Below, piece by piece: positions 1-8,308 of a DNA stretch of 26,471 bases (the stretch's first letter is position 1; each line of letters begins with the position of its first letter). A program made the translations under genes and the position numbers. The notes beneath the pieces were generated by a model. It did not search any database. It was not told the origin of the DNA and saw only the letters and a list, made by a program, of their open reading frames with translations. This DNA is from a virus. The stretch lies in IMG/VR virus record IMGVR_UViG_3300031963_000811, positions 1-26,471 of that record; one strand, written 5' to 3'.

Positions 1-170
1 CCGCTACCTTCACCAGCGCCGACACGCCGACTTTGTTCGGCACCGCGGCAACGGTGGGTGCAGCGTCGCCTTTGGCAGCTGAAGAAAATGTGATTGCAAC
101 TATTGCAGCCGCAAACCTTCCGTCGTCTGGCACGCTGGTCGTCGATCTGTACTACTCGATGCCGAACTAA
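1..170 (+). CDS. Phage head-region protein, C-terminal fragment (5' end outside window)
   Basis: An open frame enters from the left edge (first full codon at base 3) and ends at TAA 168-170. It encodes about 55 residues ending in TLVVDLYYSMPN. The composition is Ala/Thr/Val-rich with beta-strand character, as in capsid or cement/decoration proteins. It lies directly upstream of a terminator and the tail genes, where podovirus head genes normally end. No domain can be named from the fragment. A capsid or cement protein is an inference from position only. Confidence 0.6.
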   Translation, partial: ATFTSADTPTLFGTAATVGAASPLAAEENVIATIAAANLPSSGTLVVDLYYSMPN

Positions 171-180
171 TCGGCTTCCG

Positions 181-207
181 GGGGCTGGGGAAACCTGGCC
201 CCTTTTT
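181..207 (+). terminator. Intrinsic terminator after the head gene
   Basis: A 9-bp stem (181-189 with 194-202, including two G-U pairs) closes a GAAA tetraloop at 190-193 and is followed by five T residues at 203-207. It starts 10 bases after the upstream stop codon. This is a classic rho-independent terminator and would reduce read-through from the head genes into the tail genes. Confidence 0.85.
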
Positions 208-224
208 CACATCGGAGAATTGAT

Positions 225-413
225 ATGACGATCTATTACGGTATCAATGAGGGCGACAACGAGTACGAAGCAGCCGTTAGCTCCTCGTCAACGACAAGCA
301 AAGAAGTAGAAATTGTGGTCAACGACACCGCGGTTACTGATCGCACTAGCTTGCTGGTTGCAATTGACAATCTAAAAAACTTTATTCTGCGTCAAAATTA
401 TCCACCGGCGTAA
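225..413 (+). CDS. Small conserved-looking phage protein, unknown function
   Basis: Encodes 62 residues. The ATG at 225 follows a GGAG Shine-Dalgarno at about 213-216. The protein is acidic and Ser/Thr-rich in the first half, and its second half (about residues 40-58) is predicted helical and ends in NYPPA. It is the first gene after the terminator. Small acidic proteins of this kind often sit between capsid and tail-adaptor genes in podoviruses, but I recognise no family with a known role. No transmembrane segment or signal peptide is visible. Confidence 0.7.
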   Translation: MTIYYGINEGDNEYEAAVSSSSTTSKEVEIVVNDTAVTDRTSLLVAIDNLKNFILRQNYPPA

Positions 414-423
414 GGAGTAAATC

Positions 424-738
424 ATGCCTATTCGTCGCGCAGATGATACCGCCTACACGCTAGCGTCGAGCGTTAGTGCAACTGGCTCCGCGGTTGCCAT
501 TAAAGGCGGTCAGTATATATTTATGGTGGAAGGCACCGCCGGCGGCACTACTGCATCTTTGCAAATTAGAACGCCGAACGGCACCTGGTCTAATGTGTAC
601 GCTATCGATACGTTGGTTGCGTCGGCTACGCTGCCTTACGTCGATACAATGATTGATTTGCCGGCCGGTGATGTTCGCCTTGCGCTAACTGGCGGCACGC
701 CATCTGCAATTTTTGCGTATTTGATTGGTCTTGGTTAA
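424..738 (+). CDS. Small beta-rich phage structural protein, hypothetical
   Basis: Encodes 104 residues from ATG 424, preceded by a strong AAGGAG site that overlaps the end of the upstream gene. Alternating hydrophobic residues and Gly/Thr turns (AIKGGQYIFMVEG, ASLQIRTPNGTW) suggest an all-beta sandwich, as in phage head-decoration or tail-accessory proteins. It sits 12 bases before the gp11-like adaptor. A structural role is inferred from fold character and position. No specific family is recognised. Confidence 0.7.
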   Translation: MPIRRADDTAYTLASSVSATGSAVAIKGGQYIFMVEGTAGGTTASLQIRTPNGTWSNVYAIDTLVASATLPYVDTMIDLPAGDVRLALTGGTPSAIFAYLIGLG

Positions 739-750
739 TAGGGGGTCAAC

Positions 751-1350
751 ATGGCCTCAGTCATTCAGGTAGCCAATCGCGCGCTGACTAAGCTCGGCGC
801 GGCGCGCATTATTTCCTTATCTGACGACAACAAGCAAGCGCGCGCTGTCGCAAGCTGTTTTGAGGATCTTCGCGACGACGAGCTGCGAGCGCACCGCTGG
901 CAGTTTGCGATGAAGCGCATCGAGCTGGCTGCGCTGTCTGCAGCGCCGACATTTGGCTACAAGCACCAGTATGCGCTGCCGCCAGATTTTCTGCGCATCG
1001 ATATGGTCGACGACCGCTACCCTGCGGCCGTGATGGACAACTACATTGACGCCGAATATTTGGAATGGACCATTGAGGGCAACGTCGTCCTGACCGACAT
1101 TGGCGCGCCGTTGAAGCTGCGCTATATCGCCCAGGTGACTGAACCGAATGCCTGGGACAGCAACTTTCGCGAGGCGCTGGCGTCGCGGATCGCTATGGAA
1201 ATTTGTGAAGAATTGACGCAATCTGATAGCAAAAAGCAGGCTGCTATGAATGATTATAGACGTGCAATTCAGCAAGCCGTTCGTATTGGCGCAATTGAAA
1301 AGCCAAGCGTAATGCCGCCAGATAACCAATGGATTATATCGAGGTTGTAA
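751..1350 (+). CDS. Tail tubular protein A-like head-tail adaptor (T7 gp11 family)
   Basis: At 199 residues it is close in length to T7 gp11. It opens with the typical VIQVANRALTKLGA helix, followed by a segment on which many members have DDNKQARA and by the DLRDDELRAHRWQFA helix. Gp11/P22 gp4-type proteins form a dodecameric ring under the portal and connect it to the tail nozzle. The region YALPPDFLRI also fits the family. The ATG at 751 lies just after a GGGGGT site and 12 bases after the previous stop. The gp12-like gene is two genes downstream, as expected for this module. Confidence 0.85.
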   Translation: MASVIQVANRALTKLGAARIISLSDDNKQARAVASCFEDLRDDELRAHRWQFAMKRIELAALSAAPTFGYKHQYALPPDFLRIDMVDDRYPAAVMDNYIDAEYLEWTIEGNVVLTDIGAPLKLRYIAQVTEPNAWDSNFREALASRIAMEICEELTQSDSKKQAAMNDYRRAIQQAVRIGAIEKPSVMPPDNQWIISRL

Positions 1351-1351
1351 T

Positions 1352-1930
1352 ATGCCGCTACTACCTCATTCAAATTCGTCCGTGCCTGCGGTAAGGCTGG
1401 CCACATTTGATAGTTCCAATGTTTTAAGCGAAACCAGCTCTAGTTATCCTTTGCCGGTCATTGACCTGGCGCAGCTGCGCACGCATGAGGGGCGCATGTT
1501 TACGGCCGGCAGGCTTTGGGATAATGGCAGCAAAATTGCAAGCGGCGCATTTGCCGATATAGCATTCACCACCAGTTCAACCGTCGGACCGCATAGTATT
1601 TTGGATGTCCAGGTGGGCGGCGATGCTGAAGTATATTTTTATGAAGATGCCGTTATTAGTGGCGGCACCGCGGTCACGCCGGTTAATCGTAATCGACGAT
1701 CGGCCAGGACAAGTTCAGCGACTGTAGTACATACGCCGACCATCACATCGGCCGGCACGTTGCTCGAATCTGCGTTTGCACCAGGAGGCACAGGCCACAA
1801 GGCTGGCGGCGGTGGCGGTGGTTTTACTGGCGAGTTTGTAACGCAGTTTAGTAAAGTTTATTTGGTGCGCGTCAAGAACGTATCTGGTTCGGCGCAAATT
1901 GTTCAAGCAAATATTTGGTTGTATGAATAA
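1352..1930 (+). CDS. Phage structural protein, beta-rich, unknown role
   Basis: Encodes 192 residues. The ATG at 1352 is two bases after the gp11-like stop, with GAGG at 1341-1344. A beta-rich core (about residues 60-130) with DVQVGGDAEVYFYEDA and TPVNRNRRS is followed by a six-glycine run and a terminal strand region ending in IWLYE. I recall proteins with this ending pattern in phage head or tail modules, without an assigned function. The stop overlaps the next start (TAATG), so translation is probably coupled to the tail nozzle gene. A capsid-decoration or tail-accessory role is a guess. Confidence 0.7.
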   Translation: MPLLPHSNSSVPAVRLATFDSSNVLSETSSSYPLPVIDLAQLRTHEGRMFTAGRLWDNGSKIASGAFADIAFTTSSTVGPHSILDVQVGGDAEVYFYEDAVISGGTAVTPVNRNRRSARTSSATVVHTPTITSAGTLLESAFAPGGTGHKAGGGGGGFTGEFVTQFSKVYLVRVKNVSGSAQIVQANIWLYE

Positions 1931-4212
1931 TGCCAAAAGCCTCACCGATTCGGACAAGTTTTAATGCCGGCGAATTGTCTCCGCTCATGGATGGCCGCGT
2001 CGATGTTGCGAAATACAGCAACGGCTGCAAAGTCCTAGAAAATTTTATCCCGACCGTGCAAGGCCCGGCCGTGCGCCGTGGTGGCACGCGCTATGTCGCC
2101 GAGGTCAAGAGCAGCGCCAATCGCACTTGGCTGGCTCATTTCGAGTTTTCCAGCACGCAGTCGTTTGTGCTTGAGTTCGGCAATCAGTACATTCGCTTTT
2201 TTTTCAACCGCGGCCAACTGTTGTCGGGCGGTTCGCCATACGAGATCGTCTCGCCGTATCTGCTGGCCGACCTGACCAATGCCGACGGCGGTTTTGCGAT
2301 CGACATGGTGCAATCGGGCGACATCATCTACATGGCGCATCCGAGCTATCCGCTGCAGAAGCTCTCGCGCCTGGGGAATACCAACTGGACGATCACGGCG
2401 GTCGATCTGCTTAACGGTCCGTTTAAAGATCAAAACTCCGATCGGACCAGGACAATGTACGCATCGGCCACGACCGGCACGATCACGCTGACGGCCAGCT
2501 CGGCGACGTTTACGTCGGCCATGGTCGGCAGTTACGTCTATCTGGAACCGTCGGACCTATCGAATGTAAAGCCTTGGTATGCTGGCCAGGAATTTACGAC
2601 CAATCCATTTGGCGTGTTACGTCGCTCTGAGGGCAAGACATATACCTGCACCACGAATGGCGTGCCGAGTTCTGGCAAGGTTTGGCGCACCGGCGGCGAC
2701 AAGCCGGTGCATACCTACGGCACGCAGGCTGATGGCGATGCCGGTGTGATTGCTGGCACGGTGGTTGAGCGCAACGGCCTTGATTGGCTGTTTGTCGACA
2801 ACGGGTTTGGCTACGTCAAGATTACCGCTTTTACCAATTCAACAACCGTCACGGCTGTCGTGCAGGGCAACAACCCGTTGCCAGGCGGCGTCGTCGGATC
2901 CACCAAGGCGACATTCCGCTGGGCTTTGGCGGCATTTTCGGCTGTTGAGGGGTATCCAAGCAAAGTGACTTTTTTCCGCGAGCGATTAGCGATGGCGAAA
3001 GGCCAGCAGCTGTTTTTCTCGGTGGCCGGCGATTTCGAGAATTTTGCAGCCAAGGACGACAGCGGCCTGGTGACGGCCGACATGGCCATTAGGGCGACGA
3101 TTTCATCTGACCAGGTAAACCAGGTGTCGTGGCTTGCGCCGTCAAACGCGTTAATTATTGGCACAACCGGCGGCGAGTTCGCCTGCATGGAAAACACGAC
3201 AAACGAAGCATTTGCGCCTGGCAACATAAAAATCGAGCAGCAAACATCGGACGGCAGCCGGGCCATTGTGCCGGCGCGCGTCGGGTATTCGACATTGTTC
3301 GTGCAGCGGTCTGGCAAAAAGCTGAAAGAAGCGGCCTATAACTTGCAGCAAAACGGATATATCACGAACGATCTGACGGTCTTGTCCAATCACATTGCCG
3401 GCGACGGGATCCTGCAAACTGCATGGCACCGCGAACCGTATGCCGCGTTGTGGTCGGTGCGCGCTGATGGTCAGTTGCTGGGATTTACGTTTAACAAAGA
3501 ACAGGACGTGGTCGGCTGGCACCGGCACATCATTGGCGGCGACGGTGTCGTCGAAGCGGTGGCGGTCATTCCATCGCCGGACGGCACGCAGGACGATCTT
3601 TGGATGATTGTCCGTCGCACGATCAACGGCGCGACAAAGCGCTATGTCGAATATTTGAACCGCGCATACGATCCAGAGCAGGACACGCAGGCCGATTGCT
3701 TTTATGTCGACGCTGGGGCGACCTATTCGGGCAGCCCGACGACGACGATTAGCGGCCTGGGCTACCTGGAGGGCAAGACGGTGCAGGTGCTTGCCGACGG
3801 CGCTGCGCATCCAGATCGGACCGTGGCAAGCGGATCGATCACGCTGCAGCGCTCTGCTAGTAAGGTCCAGGTCGGCTTGCCTTGTTTGGCGACGCTGCAA
3901 ACTAACCGGATCGAGGCAGGCGCTGCCGACGGCACCGCGCAGGGCAAAACCAAGCGCATCAACAAGGTTGTAATTCGTTTCCTTAATACGCTGGGCGCGT
4001 TGGCTGGGCCTGACGCCAATACGCTCGACACGGTGGAATTCCGCACGCCGGAAGATCTGATGAACCAAGCGCCGCCGCTGTTTACCGGCGATAAGTTGAT
4101 CGAATGGCCAAGCGGTTACGATTTTGACGGGTATGTGATGGTGCGCCAGGCGCAGCCGCTGCCAATGACGGTGGTCGCTGTAATGCCGCAGCTGCATACG
4201 TTTGACAGATGA
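1930..4212 (+). CDS. Tail tubular protein B-like tail nozzle protein (T7 gp12 family)
   Basis: Encodes 760 residues, similar to T7 gp12. The N-terminus has the family signature: FNAGELSPLMDGRVDVAKY, then LENFIPTVQGPAVRRGGTRYVAE. In such phages this protein forms the hexameric nozzle below the gp11-like ring, through which DNA leaves the virion. The remainder is long and beta-rich, with the region around residues 345-400 (FFRERLAMAKGQQLFFS) typical of this family. The ATG overlaps the previous TAA, and its stop overlaps the next gene's ATG (ATGA). A 406-codon antisense open frame across it looks like a by-product of composition. Confidence 0.88.
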   Translation: MPKASPIRTSFNAGELSPLMDGRVDVAKYSNGCKVLENFIPTVQGPAVRRGGTRYVAEVKSSANRTWLAHFEFSSTQSFVLEFGNQYIRFFFNRGQLLSGGSPYEIVSPYLLADLTNADGGFAIDMVQSGDIIYMAHPSYPLQKLSRLGNTNWTITAVDLLNGPFKDQNSDRTRTMYASATTGTITLTASSATFTSAMVGSYVYLEPSDLSNVKPWYAGQEFTTNPFGVLRRSEGKTYTCTTNGVPSSGKVWRTGGDKPVHTYGTQADGDAGVIAGTVVERNGLDWLFVDNGFGYVKITAFTNSTTVTAVVQGNNPLPGGVVGSTKATFRWALAAFSAVEGYPSKVTFFRERLAMAKGQQLFFSVAGDFENFAAKDDSGLVTADMAIRATISSDQVNQVSWLAPSNALIIGTTGGEFACMENTTNEAFAPGNIKIEQQTSDGSRAIVPARVGYSTLFVQRSGKKLKEAAYNLQQNGYITNDLTVLSNHIAGDGILQTAWHREPYAALWSVRADGQLLGFTFNKEQDVVGWHRHIIGGDGVVEAVAVIPSPDGTQDDLWMIVRRTINGATKRYVEYLNRAYDPEQDTQADCFYVDAGATYSGSPTTTISGLGYLEGKTVQVLADGAAHPDRTVASGSITLQRSASKVQVGLPCLATLQTNRIEAGAADGTAQGKTKRINKVVIRFLNTLGALAGPDANTLDTVEFRTPEDLMNQAPPLFTGDKLIEWPSGYDFDGYVMVRQAQPLPMTVVAVMPQLHTFDR

Positions 4213-4634
4213 TCGTGCTGCCGTTTGAAGCTGGTCATTTGCAGCTGTTGTCGTTGCAAGAAAACCAGCTGCATTTCCAGCCGTTGTTTGCAAGACCAGA
4301 GTACGGCGATTGGTTAGAAAAAAGTGGACCGGCGTTTTCTGCAGCTGTTGGCGATGAGATAATTGCATCACTAGGAATCACGCCGCAGTGGGAGAATAGA
4401 GCTGTGGCGTGGGGTCTGATCGGTAAACAAGCGAGGCGGCATTTCGTGCCGTTGACCAAAGCGATCATGCGGTTTTTGGATCTGTGCGAGTACCGCCGCA
4501 TTGAAACGCCGGTCGATGTTGGGTTTGAGGAAGGCGATCGTTGGGCGACGATGCTGGGGTTTGAGCGCGAAGGAACGATGAGAGCGTTTATGCCGGACGG
4601 CCGCGACTGTCATCTTTACGCAAGGGTTAAATAA
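4209..4634 (+). CDS. GNAT-like small internal virion protein (T7 gp13 type)
   Basis: Encodes 141 residues, about the length of T7 gp13. The pattern of strands and helices resembles an acetyltransferase (GNAT) fold: EIIASLGITPQW, then VAWGLIG, a helix rich in hydrophobic residues around 75-92, and the final MLGFEREGTMRAF strand-turn typical of GNAT C-termini. The acetyl-CoA loop (Q/R-x-x-G-x-G/A) is not clear, so catalysis is doubtful. The family is linked to assembly of the internal virion core or tail. It begins in an ATGA overlap with the gp12-like gene and ends in a TAATG overlap with the gp14-like gene. Confidence 0.75.
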   Translation: MIVLPFEAGHLQLLSLQENQLHFQPLFARPEYGDWLEKSGPAFSAAVGDEIIASLGITPQWENRAVAWGLIGKQARRHFVPLTKAIMRFLDLCEYRRIETPVDVGFEEGDRWATMLGFEREGTMRAFMPDGRDCHLYARVK

Positions 4635-5185
4635 TGGGTGCTTTAGCTTTACCTCTACAAATTGCCTCTGCGGCGGTAAGCGCAATCGGCTCGATCAGAG
4701 CTGCGCAGGCGCAATCGGCCAGCTATCAGGCCCAGGCGCAGGCAATGGAATACAACGCCACCGTCGCCAAAAACAATGCCGTCGCCGCTAATCAGCAAGC
4801 GAGCGCCGCCGAAGAGCAGCAGCGCAGAAAATTTGCGATGTTGCAAGGGCAGGCTGCAGCTGGCGCTGCGCAATCTGGTGCTGGGCTGGAAGGCAGCAAT
4901 GCGGACATATTGGAACAGAATGCGTTGATGAACGAGCTGGACGCGCTGACGATCCGCTACGAGGGGCAGAACCGGGCGAAAACTTTGGAAGCGCAGGCGC
5001 AGCTCGACGAATACCAGGCGGTTGCGGCGAGCAGAAATGCTGATACGGCGATGCAAGCAGGGTATTGGAACGCTGGGGCAAACCTGCTGTCGGGCGCGAC
5101 AAGCTACAGCATGTATTCCAAGGGGCTTTATGGCGCTGGCGGCCAGGGCGGTTTCATGGGAATTAAAATTCCAGGGGGTCGCTAA
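4634..5185 (+). CDS. Internal virion protein B-like ejection protein (T7 gp14 type)
   Basis: Encodes 183 residues, similar in length to T7 gp14. A short hydrophobic N-terminal helix (residues 2-20) is followed by long Ala/Gln-rich amphipathic helices (about 24-145, repeated AQAQ and EEQQRRKF segments) and a Gly-rich tail. Proteins of this type are ejected first and form a channel in the host outer membrane. The gene follows the gp13-like gene by a TAATG overlap, and the next start lies one base after its stop. The assignment rests on composition, length and order rather than on a diagnostic motif. Confidence 0.75.
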   Translation: MGALALPLQIASAAVSAIGSIRAAQAQSASYQAQAQAMEYNATVAKNNAVAANQQASAAEEQQRRKFAMLQGQAAAGAAQSGAGLEGSNADILEQNALMNELDALTIRYEGQNRAKTLEAQAQLDEYQAVAASRNADTAMQAGYWNAGANLLSGATSYSMYSKGLYGAGGQGGFMGIKIPGGR

Positions 5186-8100
5186 ATGGCCGTTCGCATA
5201 CCGCAATACGAAGATCGCCTGACGCCAAGCGGTTTTGTCACGCCTCGCGCCCAGGGCGTTGAAGTCACGCCGGCGCTTGGTCGTGCGATTGAAAATCTTG
5301 GCGACGCTGGTGTGCGGTTTGCCGGAGTCGAGATTGCAAACCAGAGGCGCGAGCAGGAAAAGGCTGACGCTGAATTTAAGCAGCAGGAAGAAGAGCGTCT
5401 CCGCAAACTTGAAGCCAAACAACAAGCTGATGCAGTCACCGAAGCTGGCAAGCGCGTTTCGTCTGCAAATCTAGAATTTCAAACCTGGTACAACACGGCC
5501 GCGAAAAACCCTGGAGAGAATTTTGCGGAGCAGGTCAAACAAAAGTGGACCGAGCTGTCGACGAGAACGCTTGACGGTAGCGGCGACGAACAAACTCGCC
5601 TGCAGCAAGCCCAGGCAGGGCAAGAACCTGATTACGGGATTCGTCACTCAGCTGCGCGCACGAATGCCGAACGCTCACTTACGCAGCTGGGCGAGCATTA
5701 CATTTCCAACGCGATTGGCGTTGAAGCCAAAGCTGGCGTTGCGCGGCGTCTCGACAACCTAGAGACGACGGTTTCCGACAACGAGCGCGCCGTCGGCGCT
5801 GATCCGTCGCTGTTTGACAAGCTGCGCACCGACACGCTGTCAGTAATTCAGAACGATCCGACGCTGGATGTCGAAACCAAGATTAGGACTGCGCGGCAAT
5901 CTTCCGACCGCTTGACGATTGCAGCGCTGCAGGGCGCGGTGGCGCGCGGCGAGAGTACAGCCGTAAAGTCGGCAATTATGAAGCGCCTGGGTGCTAACGC
6001 GTTGTCGTCTGAAGAAGAGCAGGCGATCATTGCGACGGGCAATCAGCCGCCTGCTTCTTCCAAATCTTTGCAAGCAGGACCGGATCCGAAATCGGTTCAA
6101 GGGCTGGTCACGCCTGGCAACATCGATCTGACCAACCGGCCGCAGGTCAAAAACAAGGATGGTTCTATCTCGACCGTAAGTTCGTTTTCGGTCAACGTCG
6201 ACGGCAAGGAAGTGCTGTTGACGCCGATCGCCGAAAACGGCAAGGTGCTTTCCGAAAAAGAGGCAATTGAGAAATACAAAAAGGATGGCAAGCATCTCGG
6301 CATCTTTGACACGCCGGCAGCGGCCAGCGCATACGCCGAGCAGCTGCACCAGTTCCAAGATCGTTTTTACAATCGCGGCAAGACCGGCGGCGGGGCGGGT
6401 GGGTTTAACCAGGCAGTCGCTTTTACGCTGAAGGCGGAGGGCGGCTATAACCCGAAAGATGCAAACGGATCGCCAGTAAATTTTGGCATCAATCAAGCGG
6501 CCAACCCTGATGTCGATGTCAAAAACCTGACCAAGGAAAAAGCGGCCGAGATTTACAAAGAGCGCTATTGGAACAAGATCGGGGGCGACGAGCTGGCTGC
6601 CAAAAACCCGGCGCTGGCCACGATCGCTTTTGACACGGCGGTGATCGCTGGTGTCGGCAAAGGCAAAGAGTTGCTGGCCAAGGCTGACGGCGATCCGACC
6701 AAGCTGATGCAGCTGCGCAAAGAGTTTTTGGCGTCACTGGTCCAGAAAAATCCTGAGAAATACGGTCGTTTCGAGAAAGCCTGGAACAACCGCAACGCGC
6801 AGCTGGAGAGCTTGATTGCCGGTGGCGGCGCAGCAGCTGGCAACACCCAGGAAAGTTTGGGCAATGTCACGGTGCAGCCAGAGGCAGATCCGACAATGAT
6901 GTCGATTGTCGACCGGCTGCCGCAGGACAAATTGATCCCGATGCTGCATTCCGCGCAAACCGCGATCAATCAGCAGCAATCCGCATTTCAAAGCTCGCTC
7001 AAGGCTACCGAGACTGATCACATGGCGGCATTCGCCAATGGCGACCAGGTGCCGAAGCTCCTGACCGAAGGGCAGTACAAGCAAGCCTATGGGCCAGCCG
7101 AAGGATCGCAGCGCTATGCTGAATATCAAAGAGCGCAGCAGCTGGGCATAGAGATCAATGCCGTGCGCACAATGACGGTTGAGCAGCAGCGCGTGGTGTT
7201 GGAAGGCCACAATCCGGTGCCTGGATCACCTGGCTATGCGATTGAAATGCAGCGCAAGCAAGTGCTGCAGCAGGCGATCGATCGTGTCAATGAAGCGCGC
7301 GGCGCGGATCCGATGGCTTATCAAATGTCGGTCGTCAAAATGGGTAACGTCAAGCCGATCGATTGGAACAACGGCGAGCAGACCGCTGCCGAGCTGGCTA
7401 ACCGCGTCGGCGTGGCGTACACGAACGCGCAGAATTTTGGGTCGCCGTTGATGCTGCTGACCAAGCAGGAAGCATCGAACCTTGCGGCCGGTATGAACAA
7501 CATGAGCGCGCAGGAGAAACTGCGCTACCTGGGTGTGATCAGGTCCAGCGTCAAGGACCAGGCTGCCTATCGCTCGGTCCTGCAGCAGATCGCGCCTGAT
7601 AGCGTTGTGACCTCTATGGCCGGAATAATCACGACCAAGGAAGGCAGCGTGATCGTGCCGCGCACGTTCGGCGCTGACGATTCTTACCAGCCGCAGCAGG
7701 TCGCGCAGCTGATGCTGGAAGGCGAGGCGATCCTAAACCCGACCAAGACAGCAGCTGGCCAGGACGGCAAGGGCGGCAAGTATCCGCTGCCAAAGGAAAG
7801 CGATTTTATGGCCGAGTTTAACAACCAGGTCGGCAACACATTTGCAGGCAACCCAGGTGCGGCCAGCGCCGCGATGCAGGGCGTCAAGGCGTACTACGTC
7901 GGCAAGGCGGCGCGCGAGGGCGATCTGTCTGACGTGATCAACGGCAAGCGCATGCAGGAGGCGATCAACGCCGTGACCGGCGGCGTGAGCGACATCAACG
8001 GCAGCAACGTGATCAGGCCGTGGGGCATGCCAGAAGATATTTTTAAGGACCGCGCAAAGATCGCATTTGACGGCACCATCAAGGGCAAGGGTATGGTCGC

Positions 8101-8308
8101 GTCCTACGGCGGCGTGACGCTGCAGAATTACGGCGACGGCACCTACCTGGTCCGCAGCGGCACCGATTTCCTGCGCGGTCCTGATGGCGCGCCGGTAATC
8201 ATCGATGTCGTGTCGGGCGCTCCAGCTGCACCAGCTAACGCCAGGACCGTGTCGACCAATCCAGGCAAAACCAAAGAACCGGCACCGGCGAAACTCAAGA
8301 CACGATGA
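5186..8308 (+). CDS. Large internal virion protein with central GH108-type muramidase domain
   Basis: Encodes 1040 residues. Residues 1-300 are mainly charged helices, including a coiled-coil-like segment at about 50-90. At about 409-545 lies a glycoside hydrolase 108-like domain: E418-G-G-Y, then N432-F-G-I and a YKERYW helix at 457-462, followed by a peptidoglycan-binding-like helical part. E418 is the likely catalytic acid. The remaining 490 residues are helical, ending in a Pro/Ala-rich tail. The likely role is to be ejected with the genome and cut peptidoglycan during entry, filling the place of T7 gp15/gp16, where the muramidase lies elsewhere. The start follows a GGGGG site at 5173-5177, and the stop overlaps the next ATG. 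Confidence 0.85.
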   Translation: MAVRIPQYEDRLTPSGFVTPRAQGVEVTPALGRAIENLGDAGVRFAGVEIANQRREQEKADAEFKQQEEERLRKLEAKQQADAVTEAGKRVSSANLEFQTWYNTAAKNPGENFAEQVKQKWTELSTRTLDGSGDEQTRLQQAQAGQEPDYGIRHSAARTNAERSLTQLGEHYISNAIGVEAKAGVARRLDNLETTVSDNERAVGADPSLFDKLRTDTLSVIQNDPTLDVETKIRTARQSSDRLTIAALQGAVARGESTAVKSAIMKRLGANALSSEEEQAIIATGNQPPASSKSLQAGPDPKSVQGLVTPGNIDLTNRPQVKNKDGSISTVSSFSVNVDGKEVLLTPIAENGKVLSEKEAIEKYKKDGKHLGIFDTPAAASAYAEQLHQFQDRFYNRGKTGGGAGGFNQAVAFTLKAEGGYNPKDANGSPVNFGINQAANPDVDVKNLTKEKAAEIYKERYWNKIGGDELAAKNPALATIAFDTAVIAGVGKGKELLAKADGDPTKLMQLRKEFLASLVQKNPEKYGRFEKAWNNRNAQLESLIAGGGAAAGNTQESLGNVTVQPEADPTMMSIVDRLPQDKLIPMLHSAQTAINQQQSAFQSSLKATETDHMAAFANGDQVPKLLTEGQYKQAYGPAEGSQRYAEYQRAQQLGIEINAVRTMTVEQQRVVLEGHNPVPGSPGYAIEMQRKQVLQQAIDRVNEARGADPMAYQMSVVKMGNVKPIDWNNGEQTAAELANRVGVAYTNAQNFGSPLMLLTKQEASNLAAGMNNMSAQEKLRYLGVIRSSVKDQAAYRSVLQQIAPDSVVTSMAGIITTKEGSVIVPRTFGADDSYQPQQVAQLMLEGEAILNPTKTAAGQDGKGGKYPLPKESDFMAEFNNQVGNTFAGNPGAASAAMQGVKAYYVGKAAREGDLSDVINGKRMQEAINAVTGGVSDINGSNVIRPWGMPEDIFKDRAKIAFDGTIKGKGMVASYGGVTLQNYGDGTYLVRSGTDFLRGPDGAPVIIDVVSGAPAAPANARTVSTNPGKTKEPAPAKLKTR

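Noticed and set aside
3151-4371. 406-codon antisense open frame across the tail tubular B-like gene
   Set aside because: It lies fully opposite a clearly conserved gene, has no ribosome site or recognisable domain, and its Arg/Gln/His-rich composition is that expected from reading GC-rich codons backwards.
4655-5425. 256-codon antisense open frame opposite the gp14-like gene
   Set aside because: It is the mirror of an Ala/Gln-rich coding sequence, with no start context or neighbours on that strand.
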